A stretch of 64,000 bases of DNA, from the NCBI RefSeq assembly GCF_900129965.1, contig NZ_FQXM01000007.1:62001-126000 (forward strand). Reading direction: 5' to 3'. The stretch is from Clostridium grantii DSM 8605 (GTDB lineage: Bacteria > Bacillota > Clostridia > Clostridiales > Clostridiaceae). Position 1 is the first letter of the stretch. Each line of letters starts with the position of its first letter. This document shows positions 8,007-18,373 of the stretch, piece after piece. The notes under the pieces were generated by a model that worked only from the letters and a program-made list of their open reading frames with translations, was not told the origin of the DNA and ran no database searches. Position numbers and translations under genes: made by a program.

Positions 8007-8861
8007 ATGAAAACAAAATTAAAAGAATATTTTTGGATTACAATTGGATACTTAATTTTAGCTTTTGGAATCAAATTTTTTATTGCGCCTAATAATATTG
8101 CGAGTGGCGGAGTGACTGGTATAGCTATACTTATAAATCATTTTATACCAACAATTTCTGTGGCAATTTTAATGCTATTATTGAATGTTATATTATTTAT
8201 TATTGCATTTATTTTTATCGGTGGAGGTTTTGGCGGGAAAACAATTTATGCTACATTGTCTTTATCAGGAGCAATTTATTTTTTAGACTTATTTTTTCCT
8301 GAAAATTATGCTATTACCAATGATCTACTTCTTGCAACACTATTTGGTACACTATTATCAGGTATTGGACTAGGTATAGTTTTTAATCAAAATGCATCCA
8401 CTGGAGGAACTGATATACTAGCAAAAATTATGAATAAGTTTTCTCATGTAGATATGGGGAAAGCATTATTGATAGTTGATTTTGTTATTGCTTTTTCAAG
8501 TGCTATAATATTTAATGCAGAAATAGGGATGTACGCTATTTTAGGTGTTATTATGAATGGAATGATAGTTGATTATATTATTCAGGGATTGAATACATGT
8601 AAGTCTATTTTTATTGTCAGTACTAAGCAAGATCAGGTTGTGAAATTTATTATTGAGGAATTGGATAGAAGTTGTACTATCTTAGATGGTGAAGGTGGAT
8701 ATACTGGTAAAAAATCTAAAATGCTTTATACAGTTTTAGGTAGAAGAGAATTTATTCGATTGAGGAATTTTATAAAAGCTGTAGACAAAAATGCTTTTGT
8801 TATTGTAAGTGAGGCTCATGAAGTTTTAGGAGAAGGGTTTAAAAATATTGCAGAGTATTAA
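8007..8861 (+). CDS. YitT-family membrane protein
   Basis: A 284-residue protein with an N-terminal DUF161 region of about five or six membrane segments (residues 8-200) and a cytoplasmic DUF2179 tail (about 215-280, ending near FVIVSEAHEVLGEGF). The motif FFIAPNNIASGGVTGIAI near residue 30 is typical of the YitT family. The family is widespread in Firmicutes; transport is suspected but no substrate is established. It stands alone, with a GGTGG ribosome binding site and about 230 bases to the next gene. Confidence 0.88.
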   Translation: MKTKLKEYFWITIGYLILAFGIKFFIAPNNIASGGVTGIAILINHFIPTISVAILMLLLNVILFIIAFIFIGGGFGGKTIYATLSLSGAIYFLDLFFPENYAITNDLLLATLFGTLLSGIGLGIVFNQNASTGGTDILAKIMNKFSHVDMGKALLIVDFVIAFSSAIIFNAEIGMYAILGVIMNGMIVDYIIQGLNTCKSIFIVSTKQDQVVKFIIEELDRSCTILDGEGGYTGKKSKMLYTVLGRREFIRLRNFIKAVDKNAFVIVSEAHEVLGEGFKNIAEY

Positions 8862-8970
8862 TTATATGGATTTAGATATAATAATTACTATAATTTTTGA
8901 AGTTATTTTCCATAAGTTTGAACAAAATGATAACAAATTTTAAATTATGCCACTTTTTCATATTTATTTT

Positions 8971-8998
8971 TTGAATATAAATCTTCTTATGTTATAAT
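8971..8998 (+). promoter_or_regulatory. promoter for ftsEX
   Basis: TTGAAT (8971-8976) and TATAAT (8993-8998) with a 16-base spacer lie about 100 bases before ftsE. The 5' untranslated region is AT-rich and I see no riboswitch in it. Confidence 0.6.
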
Positions 8999-9095
8999 AG
9001 TAATTAGGGATTTTGTAAGTATTTTAAATAGAGAATTTAATGATAACTATAAAAATATTCTGGAAATTATTTGAGATAGATAAGGAGAAATTTAT

Positions 9096-9782
9096 ATGAT
9101 AATTTTTCAAAACGTATCAAAAGTTTATGATAATAATGTATTTGCTTTGAAAAATATTAGTTTAGAGATTGAAAGAGGAGAATTTGTTTTTTTGGTTGGG
9201 CCCAGTGGAGCAGGAAAATCTACTTTTATAAAACTATTATTAAAAGAAGTAGATCCAACTAAAGGTAAATTAATTATTAATGGAACAGAGATTAGTGGTT
9301 TAAAACATAAACAAGTACCTTATTATAGAAGAAGGATAGGAATGGTATTCCAAGATTTTAGATTGATTAATTCTTTAAATGTGGAAGAAAATGTAGAATT
9401 TGCCATGAGGGTAGTGGAAGCCAGTAAAAAAGATATAAAAAAGAGAGTTCCTCTTGTTCTTTCAATGGTAGGATTAACTCATAAAGCAAAGTGTTTCCCT
9501 AATGAATTATCAGGAGGGGAACAACAAAGAGTTGCTATAGCAAGAGCTATTGTAAATAATCCTACAATGGTTATAGCGGATGAACCTACAGGTAATCTAG
9601 ATCCAGATACATCTATTGAAATTATGGAAGTTTTACAAGATATAAATAGAGCAGGAACAACAGTAATAATGGCTACTCATGCAAAGAATATAGTTGATTC
9701 AATGAAAAAAAGAGTTATTGCAATTGAAAGTGGAACAATAGTAAGAGACGAACAGAGAGGAAGATACGGTTATGAAGATTAG
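9096..9782 (+). CDS. ftsE: cell division ATP-binding protein FtsE
   Basis: The ATPase of the FtsEX complex, which couples ATP hydrolysis at the membrane to activation of cell-wall hydrolases. The 228-residue protein has Walker A GPSGAGKST near residue 36, the ABC signature LSGGEQQR near 138 and Walker B MVIADEPTGNLD. AAGGAG precedes the ATG. It overlaps ftsX by 11 bases. Confidence 0.96.
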   Translation: MIIFQNVSKVYDNNVFALKNISLEIERGEFVFLVGPSGAGKSTFIKLLLKEVDPTKGKLIINGTEISGLKHKQVPYYRRRIGMVFQDFRLINSLNVEENVEFAMRVVEASKKDIKKRVPLVLSMVGLTHKAKCFPNELSGGEQQRVAIARAIVNNPTMVIADEPTGNLDPDTSIEIMEVLQDINRAGTTVIMATHAKNIVDSMKKRVIAIESGTIVRDEQRGRYGYED

Positions 9783-10662
9783 CTCATTAAAACATTTTTT
9801 TTCTAGCGCATTTAAAAGTTTAATTAGAAACAGAACATTGAGTGGTGCTTCTATAATAACAGTAACACTTACTTCATTTCTATTCGGGATATTACTACTT
9901 ACAATGATGAATGCCAATGGATTAATTAAGAATGTAGAATCTAAAATTGAAATAGAAATATTTTTGAACGATGATGCTACAGTAGAAAATAAAATGGACT
10001 TAGAAACTAAATTAAACTCAATAGAGAGTGTAAATGAAATTGTTTTTGTAACAAAAGAAGATGCATTAAATGAATTTAAAAGACAATTAGGAGAAGATAA
10101 CCAAGGATTAATTCAAGGGTTTGAGGAAAACAATCCACTTCCTGAATCCTATGTTGTTAAGGTTGCATCAGGAGATGCAATAAAAGATATTATTACTGAA
10201 ATAGATGGAATGATTGGAATAAAAAAGGTTAAGGATGATGTGGAACTTGTAAACCAAATAACATCATTTACAAATGGTATGAAGTTAGTAGGCGCTATAA
10301 TTATGATTATTTTAATGCCGGTTTCATTATTTTTGATCATGAATACTATAAAACTTGCTGTATTTTCAAGAAGAAAAGAAATTGGAATTATGAAGTATGT
10401 GGGAGCAACAGATGCTTTTATAAGATGGCCCTTTGTTATAGAAGGTATGATAATAGGTTTTCTTGGTACGGGGATAGCGGTTATATTATTGAATAATGTT
10501 TATATTCTTGTATTTAACAAATTAACAGGAATGGTAAAAGGAGGCACTATGATAATGCCAAATCAGATTTTGACATCTGTTACTATTTACTTTCTTATAG
10601 GTGGATGTTTTATAGGAATACTAGGAAGTATGCTATCTTTAAGAAAATTCTTAAAAGTTTAA
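9772..10662 (+). CDS. ftsX: cell division membrane protein FtsX
   Basis: The membrane partner of FtsE, 296 residues. An N-terminal membrane segment (about 20-42) is followed by an extracytoplasmic domain (about 45-165) and three C-terminal membrane segments. FSRRKEIGIMKYVGATDAFI is the conserved cytoplasmic coupling region. The start lies inside ftsE. In Bacillus, FtsEX activates the CwlO hydrolase; the nearby peptidase and PDZ genes are in the same neighbourhood there. Confidence 0.95.
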   Translation: MKISSLKHFFSSAFKSLIRNRTLSGASIITVTLTSFLFGILLLTMMNANGLIKNVESKIEIEIFLNDDATVENKMDLETKLNSIESVNEIVFVTKEDALNEFKRQLGEDNQGLIQGFEENNPLPESYVVKVASGDAIKDIITEIDGMIGIKKVKDDVELVNQITSFTNGMKLVGAIIMIILMPVSLFLIMNTIKLAVFSRRKEIGIMKYVGATDAFIRWPFVIEGMIIGFLGTGIAVILLNNVYILVFNKLTGMVKGGTMIMPNQILTSVTIYFLIGGCFIGILGSMLSLRKFLKV

Positions 10663-10666
10663 AATG

Positions 10667-10711
10667 AATTAGGTTGGTATAATTATAAATTATACCAGCC
10701 TAATTGCTTTA
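10667..10711 (+). terminator. terminator after ftsX
   Basis: An interrupted inverted repeat, AATTAGG-TT-GGTATAAT against ATTATACC-AG-CCTAATT (10667-10705), is followed by a T-rich stretch. Confidence 0.65.
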
Positions 10712-10779
10712 TTATTTTGGTATAAAATCAATATTGTTATCGTAATATAATAAGAGTATTCTATAGTCGAGGTGGAGAG

Positions 10780-12036
10780 ATGAGTATTAATGGTAAAGAG
10801 GAAATTGAAGAAAAAAAAGGACTTAAAGGCGGTAAAATAAGCTGGATTGCTATTATTGTTTTGATAGTTATCTTAAGTAACATGGTTACATATATTTTAG
10901 CAACAAAGTTTCCGGTTGGTGATTCTGCTGTAATTAGTAAAGAAGAATATAATGATTTGATGCAATTCAGCAAGTTATTTACAGTGAAGGATAACATAGA
11001 AAGATTTTATGATGGTGAAATAAATCAAGATGTATTGGTTGATGGTGCTATTAAAGGAATGACATCTTCTTTAGAGGATCCTTATACAGTATATATGAAC
11101 AATGAAGATTATAAAACATTTGTTGAGGGTGTTGAAGGGAAGTATGAGGGTATAGGACTTCAAGTTAAAGCAGAAGATAATATAATTGTTATAGTTACAG
11201 TTTTTGAGGATTCACCTGCAAGTAAAGCTGGAGTTATAGCAGGGGATACAATTGTAAATGTAGCAGGAACAGATGTTACAGGAGATGAACTAGATAAAGC
11301 AGTATCTCTTATGAGGGGAGAAAAAGGCACAGAAGTAGAAGTTACTTTTAATAGAAAAAGTACTGGGCCTTATACAGTTAAGATTAAAAGAGATGCTATT
11401 AAAATTGATACAGTAACATCAGAAATGATAGATGATAGCATAGGTTTAATAAGAATTTCTGTATTTGAAAATGAAACTTCAAAAGAATTTGAAGAACATT
11501 TGAAAAATCTTGAAGCTCAAGGTATGAAGGGGTTAGTTCTTGATTTAAGAGGCAATCCAGGTGGATGGCTACATGAATGTGTAAATGTGGTATCTAACTT
11601 TGTGCCAAAAGATGATTTGATTGTTTCTACTATTGATAAATATGAAAAAAAAGAAATTGAGAATTCTAAAGGCGGATTAGCAATAGGTATGCCACTTGTA
11701 GTTCTTATAGATGGTGGAAGTGCTAGTGCATCAGAGATATTTGCTGGAGCAGTAAGGGACTATAAAATCGCAACTTTAATTGGTGAAAAATCCTTTGGAA
11801 AAGGAATTGTTCAATCGGTTCTTGATAAAAATATATATGGATTTGGAGATGGAACTGCTTTGAAGGTAACAACTTCTAAATACTATACTCCAAATGGAGA
11901 AAATATTCATAAAATAGGTATTGCACCAGATATCGAAGTTGTTTACCCAGATGAATTAAGAACACAGGAATATGACAGAAGTAAAGATCCTCAATTCCAA
12001 AAAGCAGTTGACGTAATGAAAGATAAGCTTAAGTAG
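10780..12036 (+). CDS. ctpA: CtpA/CtpB-type carboxyl-terminal processing protease
   Basis: An S41-family serine protease of 418 residues. A single N-terminal membrane anchor (about 22-42) is followed by a PDZ domain (about 110-195, with EGIGLQV and SPASKAGV) and the peptidase core. GGSASASEIFAG holds the catalytic Ser near residue 314 and GEKSFGKGIVQ the catalytic Lys near 340. The active site is extracytoplasmic. Position between ftsX and a PDZ membrane protein matches the Bacillus ctpB region, where CtpB cleaves SpoIVFA in sporulation; whether this protein has that role is not known. Confidence 0.93.
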   Translation: MSINGKEEIEEKKGLKGGKISWIAIIVLIVILSNMVTYILATKFPVGDSAVISKEEYNDLMQFSKLFTVKDNIERFYDGEINQDVLVDGAIKGMTSSLEDPYTVYMNNEDYKTFVEGVEGKYEGIGLQVKAEDNIIVIVTVFEDSPASKAGVIAGDTIVNVAGTDVTGDELDKAVSLMRGEKGTEVEVTFNRKSTGPYTVKIKRDAIKIDTVTSEMIDDSIGLIRISVFENETSKEFEEHLKNLEAQGMKGLVLDLRGNPGGWLHECVNVVSNFVPKDDLIVSTIDKYEKKEIENSKGGLAIGMPLVVLIDGGSASASEIFAGAVRDYKIATLIGEKSFGKGIVQSVLDKNIYGFGDGTALKVTTSKYYTPNGENIHKIGIAPDIEVVYPDELRTQEYDRSKDPQFQKAVDVMKDKLK

Positions 12037-12056
12037 CATCGAAAGGAGAAAATCAA

Positions 12057-13346
12057 ATGGGGATAAATTTAGGAGTATTACAAGGAATTTCAAAAGCCAT
12101 TGTTAGCTTTCCTTATGTATTAATATTATTTTTAGTGGCAATGAATTTTTATAGAAAAAACAGGAAAATATCTAAAATGCAAAAATTGATTATAGGAAAG
12201 TCAATAAATACTCCTTTAGAATTAACCTTGTCAGAAATAGTTCTTGGAATTACAGGTGGTATATTTTCAAGTGTATTGCTGAGCTATTTAGGAGTGGGAT
12301 TTTCAGAAAACTCTTTAGTAGATTTGATTTTTTTGTTTTCATTGCTTTCGCTAAGTTTTAAAACTAAAGCAATGAACTTTGCTTATACTGCATCTATTAT
12401 GGGGTTTATAAGTATTTTAATTGAAATAATGAAAGGTTTATATTCTGCAGATTGGAATATACTAAGTGTATTATCAATTGATGTAGTGTCATTAATGACC
12501 ATGGTGGCTATTATTTATCTTACTCAAGGAATTTTGATAATGATTGATGGAGGAAGAGGTTCTATACCTGTATTTAGTAAACGAAACGGTGAAATTATTG
12601 GTGGCTTTGCTTTAAAAAGGTCATGGATTATACCATGTGCAATAATAATACTTACTACTTCCAATAATTATTCAATTAGTGAAACATATTCCTTAAGTCA
12701 CTGGAAAACCTTTTTAACAGCTACAAATCCTATGGTAATTTTAAGCGGAATTGTGTTGTTTGTTTTACCTTTGTTTGGTGTTTTGAATTTTAGTACATTT
12801 ACTTTTTCGAAAAGCAAAAAAGAGAAGTCTTTTATATATGGGGCTTTTATGATTGGATATAGTTGTATTTTATTTGTTTTAGCTAGATTGGGTACTTTAA
12901 ATGTATTTTTTAAATTAGCTACAGTTATTTTTGCTCCAGCAGCATTAGAAGCTATAGAAATTTTTCAAAATTACAAAGAGATTAATAGCAAACCTAAGTA
13001 TACTTCAAATGATGATGGAGTAATGGTTCTTGAAGTAGTTCCAGATTCTCCGGCATATAATATGGGTATTAAAAGTGGGGATAGGTTAGTGACAATTAAT
13101 GATAAAAAGATTAAAAAGGAAGAAGATATATTAGAAATTATTAAAGAAACATCTAGTAATATTCTTTTGAAAATAAAAAAAGCAACGGGTATACTAGAAG
13201 AGGTTAGGTACTCAAAAACCAATGGTATTAATGCTCTTGGAGTAATTCTGGTGCCAATTAGTTTGCCACAAAAAGAAGGGTATATATTGTTTGAACATGT
13301 TAATAAAGAAAGAATAATCGATAAAATTAAAAATAAAGATAATTAG
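12057..13346 (+). CDS. polytopic membrane protein with C-terminal PDZ domain, MinJ-like
   Basis: A 429-residue protein with about seven or eight membrane segments (residues 10-310) and a C-terminal PDZ domain (about 320-400; MVLEVVPDSPAYNMGIKSGD is the ligand-loop region). Size, topology and position after a CtpB-type protease and before uvrBA match Bacillus MinJ (YvjD), which links DivIVA to MinCD in division-site selection. Sequence identity cannot be judged by eye, so I call it MinJ-like only. It lies 20 bases behind the protease gene and is probably co-transcribed with it. Confidence 0.75.
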   Translation: MGINLGVLQGISKAIVSFPYVLILFLVAMNFYRKNRKISKMQKLIIGKSINTPLELTLSEIVLGITGGIFSSVLLSYLGVGFSENSLVDLIFLFSLLSLSFKTKAMNFAYTASIMGFISILIEIMKGLYSADWNILSVLSIDVVSLMTMVAIIYLTQGILIMIDGGRGSIPVFSKRNGEIIGGFALKRSWIIPCAIIILTTSNNYSISETYSLSHWKTFLTATNPMVILSGIVLFVLPLFGVLNFSTFTFSKSKKEKSFIYGAFMIGYSCILFVLARLGTLNVFFKLATVIFAPAALEAIEIFQNYKEINSKPKYTSNDDGVMVLEVVPDSPAYNMGIKSGDRLVTINDKKIKKEEDILEIIKETSSNILLKIKKATGILEEVRYSKTNGINALGVILVPISLPQKEGYILFEHVNKERIIDKIKNKDN

Positions 13347-13348
13347 AG

Positions 13349-13372
13349 GATTTCCTAGGAAATCTTTTTTTT
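13349..13372 (+). terminator. terminator between the PDZ protein and uvrB
   Basis: The palindrome GATTTCCTAGGAAATC (13349-13364) is followed directly by a run of T. Confidence 0.8.
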
Positions 13373-13389
13373 TTAAAACAATGTGAGTA

Positions 13390-13441
13390 TTGACAAAGAA
13401 AATTATAAAGTATAAAATTTATATAAACGAACAAATGTTCA
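13390..13441 (+). promoter_or_regulatory. uvrB promoter with LexA (SOS) box
   Basis: TTGACA (13390-13395) and a TATAAAAT -10 region (13411-13418) form a sigma-A promoter. Immediately downstream, CGAACAAATGTTC (13428-13440) fits the Gram-positive LexA consensus CGAAC-N4-GTTCG except for the last base. A repressor bound here would block transcript elongation into uvrB. Box and promoter are read directly; LexA control is inferred from the consensus. Confidence 0.75.
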
Positions 13442-13455
13442 AAAGAGGTGATTTT

Positions 13456-15450
13456 ATGGGAATATTTAAATTGAAATCAGTGTTTAAACCATCAGGAGAT
13501 CAACCGGAAGCTATAGATAATATAGTGGAGGGTTTAAATAAAGGCGAAAAATTTCAAACATTACTAGGGGTAACTGGGTCGGGAAAGACTTTTACAATGG
13601 CGAATATTATTAATAAAGTTGAAAAACCTACTTTAGTATTAGCCCATAATAAAACATTGGCAGCTCAATTATGTTCGGAGTTTAAAGAGTTTTTTCCGGA
13701 TAATTGCGTAGAGTATTTTGTATCCTATTATGACTATTATCAACCAGAAGCTTATATTCCACAGACAGATACATTTATAGAAAAAGATGCTTCTATAAAT
13801 GATGAAATTGATAAGTTAAGGCACTCTGCTACAGCGGCTTTATTTGAGAGAAGAGATGTTATAGTAGTTGCTTCTGTATCTTGTATTTATGGACTCGGTA
13901 ATCCGGAAGAGTATAAAAAATTAACAGTTTCACTTCGTCAAGGAATGATTAAAGAACGAGATGATATAATGAGACAATTGGTAGATATTCAATATGAAAG
14001 AAATGAAATAAATTTTATTAGAGGTACTTTTAGAGCCAAGGGAGATACTTTGGATATTTTCCCAGCATCTTCTTCTAATATAGCTATAAGAATTGAGTTT
14101 TTCGGAGATGAAATTGATAAAATAAGAGAATTTGATTCTCTTACAGGTAATACTATTTGTTTTAGAAAACATGCATTAATATTTCCAGCTTCTCACTTTG
14201 CAACATCTAAAGATAAATTGGAAAATGCTATCGTTGAAATTGAGGACGAATTAGAGAAAAGACTAAAAGTTCTTATGGGTGAAGAAAAGTTATTAGAGGC
14301 ACAAAGAATTAAGCAAAGAACAAATTTTGATATTGAAATGATGAGAGAAATTGGATATTGTAGTGGTATAGAAAATTATTCAAGAGTTTTAGATGGAAGA
14401 GCTCCAGGAACTCCACCTAAAACTTTAATAGATTACTTTCCAGAAGATTTTCTTCTTTTCATAGATGAAAGTCATGTTTCACTTCCTCAAGTCAAAGCCA
14501 TGTATGGAGGAGATAGATCAAGAAAAGAAAATTTGGTTGAATATGGATTTAGGCTTCCTTGTGCTTATGATAATAGACCTCTTAAATTTGATGAATTTGA
14601 AGAAAGACTGAATCAAACTGTATTTGTATCTGCTACACCAGCAGAATATGAGTTAAAGCATTCTACTACTGTTGCAGAGCAGATTATCAGGCCAACAGGT
14701 CTCCTAGACCCAGAAATAATCGTGAAACCAATAGAAGGTCAAATTGACGACCTTTATGCTACTATAAATGAAACAATTGAAAAAGGATTTAAAGTTTTAG
14801 TAACAACCTTAACAAAAAAAATGTCAGAAGATTTAACAGATTATTTAAAAGAAGTGAATATTAAAACTAGATATCTTCACTCTGAAATTAAAACTGTAGA
14901 GAGAATGAAAATAATCAAGGATTTGAGATTGGGAAAATTTGATGTACTAGTTGGAATTAATCTTCTTAGAGAAGGGCTAGATATACCAGAAGTAGCTTTA
15001 GTGGCGATTTTAGATGCAGATAAAGAAGGATTTTTGAGATCTGAAACATCCTTGATTCAAACAATAGGTAGGGCAGCAAGAAATTCAGAAAGTAAGGTTA
15101 TCATGTATGCTGATAGAATAACCAATTCTATGGATAAGGCTATAAAAGAAACTTATAGAAGACGTGAAATACAAATAAATTATAATGAAGAGCATGGAAT
15201 TATTCCAACAACTATAGTTAAGGACATTAAAAATGTACTAGATACTACTATGGTTTCAGAAGAAAATGAAGAATATAACATTGAAGGAACTAAAAAAATA
15301 ATAATAAATGAAAATAAAGTAAATATTAGTGAAAAGGATAAACTAAAACTTATTGATACATTAGAAAAAGAAATGAAAAAAGCAGCAAAAGAATTAAATT
15401 TTGAAAAAGCAGCTGAATTAAGAGATAAAATACAACAGTTAAAAAAATAA
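13456..15450 (+). CDS. uvrB: UvrABC excision nuclease subunit B
   Basis: UvrB is the damage-verifying helicase-like subunit of nucleotide excision repair. The 664-residue protein has Walker A GVTGSGKT near residue 38, the beta-hairpin region YYDYYQPEAYIP near 95, helicase motifs including DESH, and a C-terminal UVR domain (about 625-660) that contacts UvrC. Upstream codons are open to 13390, but AGAGGTGA selects the ATG at 13456. The LexA box just upstream makes SOS induction likely. uvrA follows after 58 bases. Confidence 0.97.
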   Translation: MGIFKLKSVFKPSGDQPEAIDNIVEGLNKGEKFQTLLGVTGSGKTFTMANIINKVEKPTLVLAHNKTLAAQLCSEFKEFFPDNCVEYFVSYYDYYQPEAYIPQTDTFIEKDASINDEIDKLRHSATAALFERRDVIVVASVSCIYGLGNPEEYKKLTVSLRQGMIKERDDIMRQLVDIQYERNEINFIRGTFRAKGDTLDIFPASSSNIAIRIEFFGDEIDKIREFDSLTGNTICFRKHALIFPASHFATSKDKLENAIVEIEDELEKRLKVLMGEEKLLEAQRIKQRTNFDIEMMREIGYCSGIENYSRVLDGRAPGTPPKTLIDYFPEDFLLFIDESHVSLPQVKAMYGGDRSRKENLVEYGFRLPCAYDNRPLKFDEFEERLNQTVFVSATPAEYELKHSTTVAEQIIRPTGLLDPEIIVKPIEGQIDDLYATINETIEKGFKVLVTTLTKKMSEDLTDYLKEVNIKTRYLHSEIKTVERMKIIKDLRLGKFDVLVGINLLREGLDIPEVALVAILDADKEGFLRSETSLIQTIGRAARNSESKVIMYADRITNSMDKAIKETYRRREIQINYNEEHGIIPTTIVKDIKNVLDTTMVSEENEEYNIEGTKKIIINENKVNISEKDKLKLIDTLEKEMKKAAKELNFEKAAELRDKIQQLKK

Positions 15451-15508
15451 AATTAAAGTTAAACTGCTATATTATATAGAAATAAATATAGTAGGGAAGG
15501 AGAAAACA

Positions 15509-18331
15509 TTGAGAGACAAAATAATAATTAAAGGAGCTAAGGTTCATAATTTAAAAAATATTGACATCGAGCTTCCAAGAGATAAATTTATAGTTTTTAC
15601 TGGATTATCAGGTTCAGGGAAGTCATCCTTAGCTTTTGATACCTTGTATGCAGAAGGACAAAGAAGATATGTTGAGTCCTTGTCTGCATATGCAAGACAA
15701 TTTTTAGGACAAATGGATAAACCCGACGTAGAATATATTGAGGGATTATCACCAGCTATATCTATTGATCAAAAGACTACCAGTAGAAACCCTAGATCCA
15801 CAGTAGGAACAGTTACAGAAATTTATGATTATTTAAGGTTATTATATGCTAAAATTGGTATTCCGCATTGTCCAAAATGTGGAAAGGAAATTTCCCAACA
15901 AACAGTGGATCAAATGATAGATAAGATTTTAGAATTTCCAGAAAAAACAAAGATTCAAATTTTAGCTCCTGTAGTTAGAGGTAAAAAAGGACAGCACATA
16001 AAGTTGTTAGATAATATCAAAAAGAATGGTTTTATAAGAGTTAGAATAGACAAAGAAACATTTGACCTTCAAGAAGATGAAATTAATCTTGATAAAAATG
16101 TTAAACACAATATTGAAGTAGTGGTAGATAGATTAATTGTAAAAGAAGGTATAGAAGGTAGGTTAAGTGAGTCATTAGAATCGGCTCTTAAATTAACGGA
16201 AGGGTTAGTACTAGTTAATATTATAGAGGGAGAAGATATTTTATTTAGTGAAAATTTTGCTTGTGCTGATTGTGGAATTAGTATAGGGGAAATAGAACCT
16301 AGATTATTTTCTTTTAATACTCCTTATGGAAAATGTGATAAGTGTGATGGCATTGGCTCACTTATGGAAATAGATGAAGATTTGATTATTCCAGATAAAA
16401 GTAAAAGTATTTTACAAGGAGGAATTCTATCTTTTGGAGAAGGTTCTTTAAGAGAAGATTCATGGACGTACTCTATATTAAATGCTATTTCTGAAAAACT
16501 TAAGTTTGATTTGAATACGCCTATACAAGATATCCCAAGAAATATTATGGAAATTATTTTATATGGATATAAAAAAGAAAAACTCAAAGTGGTTTATGAA
16601 AAAGAAGATAAACAAGGTGTTTATATGCATCAATATGAAGGTGTAATAAATAATTTGAAAAGAAGATATTTAGAAACAAATTCAGATTATATTAAAAGAC
16701 AAATCGAACAATTTATGAGTGACAGTTCTTGTCCAAAATGCAATGGGGCAAGACTTAATGATAATGCTTTAGCAGTAACGGTTGGTGGGATTAATATTAA
16801 TGAATTTTCTGTAAAGGCTATTGTAGATGAACTGAAATTTATAGAAGAATTAAAATTATCCAAGAAAGATACAATTATTGCTAATCAAATAGTTAAAGAA
16901 ATTAGTAGTAGATTATCATTTTTGATAAATGTAGGTTTGGATTATTTGGATTTAGCAAGAATGGCTGGTACTTTATCTGGTGGAGAAGCTCAAAGAATTA
17001 GACTGGCGACTCAAATAGGGGCTAGTTTGGTGGGAGTGTTATATATATTAGATGAGCCAAGTATTGGACTGCACCAAAGAGATAATGATAGACTTATTTC
17101 TACATTAAAACACTTAAAAGATATTGGAAATACATTAATAGTGGTAGAGCATGATGAAGATACCATTAAAGCTGCAGATTTTATCGTAGATATGGGACCA
17201 GGAGCCGGAGAACATGGTGGAGAAATAGTTGCCATGGGAGATTTAAATGATATTTTGAATAATAAAGACTCACTTACTGGTCAATATATAAGTGGAGTGA
17301 GAAAAGTTCAAATTCCAGAGCAAAGAAGAAAAGGTAATGGGAAGTTTATAAAAATAGAAGGAGCAGAACAAAACAACTTGAAAAATATAGATGTAGAAAT
17401 ACCTCTAGGAGTATTCAATTGTATAACCGGAGTTTCAGGTTCGGGTAAAAGTACTTTTGTTAATGAAATACTTTATAAAGCTTTAAATAGGAAAATAAAT
17501 AAATCTAAATATATTCCTGGAAAATATAAAGAAATTTATGGATGGGAAAATATTGATAAAATAATTAACATTGATCAAAGTCCAATAGGAAGAACGCCAA
17601 GGTCAAATCCTGCTACTTATACAGGCGTATTTGATATAATAAGAGAATTATTTTCAAATACAAATCAATCTAAGATGAGGGGATATAAGCCAGGCAGATT
17701 TAGTTTTAATGTAAAAGGTGGAAGATGTGAGGCTTGTTCAGGAGATGGTATAATAAAAATTGAGATGCAATTTTTATCCGATGTTTATGTACCTTGTGAA
17801 GTATGCAAAGGTAAAAGATATAATAGAGAAACTTTAGAAGTTAAGTATAAAGGAAAAAACATAAGCGATGTATTGGACTTGACTATTGAAGATGCACTTG
17901 AATTTTTTGAAAATATACCTAGAGCACAAAGCAAACTTCAAACTTTAATGGATGTGGGCCTTGGATATATAAGATTAGGGCAACCATCCACTCAACTTTC
18001 AGGAGGGGAAGCCCAAAGAATAAAGTTAGCTACCGAACTATCAAAGAGAAGCACAGGAAAAACCTTCTATATATTGGATGAACCAACTACTGGACTTCAT
18101 ATGGAGGACGTAAATAGGCTTGTCTTAATATTACAAAGACTTGTTGAATCAGGAAATACAGTTATGGTAATAGAACATAATTTAGATGTAATAAAATGTA
18201 GTGATAATATAATTGATTTGGGACCAGAAGGAGGCCATAGAGGAGGAACAATTGTATGTACAGGAACTCCAGAAGAAGTGGCAAAAAATAATGAGTCTTA
18301 TACAGGACTTTATTTGAAAAATATGGTATAA
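15509..18331 (+). CDS. uvrA: UvrABC excision nuclease subunit A
   Basis: The damage-sensing ABC ATPase of nucleotide excision repair, 940 residues. Two ATPase modules are present: GLSGSGKSS near residue 31 and GVSGSGKST near 640, each with its LSGGEAQR signature. Zinc-binding cysteines include HCPKCGKE, CPKCNGARL and CEACSGDG/CEVCKGKRY. The start is a TTG preceded by GGAAGGAG. It lies directly after uvrB in the usual uvrBA order and probably shares its SOS promoter. Confidence 0.97.
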   Translation: MRDKIIIKGAKVHNLKNIDIELPRDKFIVFTGLSGSGKSSLAFDTLYAEGQRRYVESLSAYARQFLGQMDKPDVEYIEGLSPAISIDQKTTSRNPRSTVGTVTEIYDYLRLLYAKIGIPHCPKCGKEISQQTVDQMIDKILEFPEKTKIQILAPVVRGKKGQHIKLLDNIKKNGFIRVRIDKETFDLQEDEINLDKNVKHNIEVVVDRLIVKEGIEGRLSESLESALKLTEGLVLVNIIEGEDILFSENFACADCGISIGEIEPRLFSFNTPYGKCDKCDGIGSLMEIDEDLIIPDKSKSILQGGILSFGEGSLREDSWTYSILNAISEKLKFDLNTPIQDIPRNIMEIILYGYKKEKLKVVYEKEDKQGVYMHQYEGVINNLKRRYLETNSDYIKRQIEQFMSDSSCPKCNGARLNDNALAVTVGGININEFSVKAIVDELKFIEELKLSKKDTIIANQIVKEISSRLSFLINVGLDYLDLARMAGTLSGGEAQRIRLATQIGASLVGVLYILDEPSIGLHQRDNDRLISTLKHLKDIGNTLIVVEHDEDTIKAADFIVDMGPGAGEHGGEIVAMGDLNDILNNKDSLTGQYISGVRKVQIPEQRRKGNGKFIKIEGAEQNNLKNIDVEIPLGVFNCITGVSGSGKSTFVNEILYKALNRKINKSKYIPGKYKEIYGWENIDKIINIDQSPIGRTPRSNPATYTGVFDIIRELFSNTNQSKMRGYKPGRFSFNVKGGRCEACSGDGIIKIEMQFLSDVYVPCEVCKGKRYNRETLEVKYKGKNISDVLDLTIEDALEFFENIPRAQSKLQTLMDVGLGYIRLGQPSTQLSGGEAQRIKLATELSKRSTGKTFYILDEPTTGLHMEDVNRLVLILQRLVESGNTVMVIEHNLDVIKCSDNIIDLGPEGGHRGGTIVCTGTPEEVAKNNESYTGLYLKNMV

Positions 18332-18373
18332 TGAAACAAAATTATATTGAATAAAAAGTAAGTGGGTGTTGGA

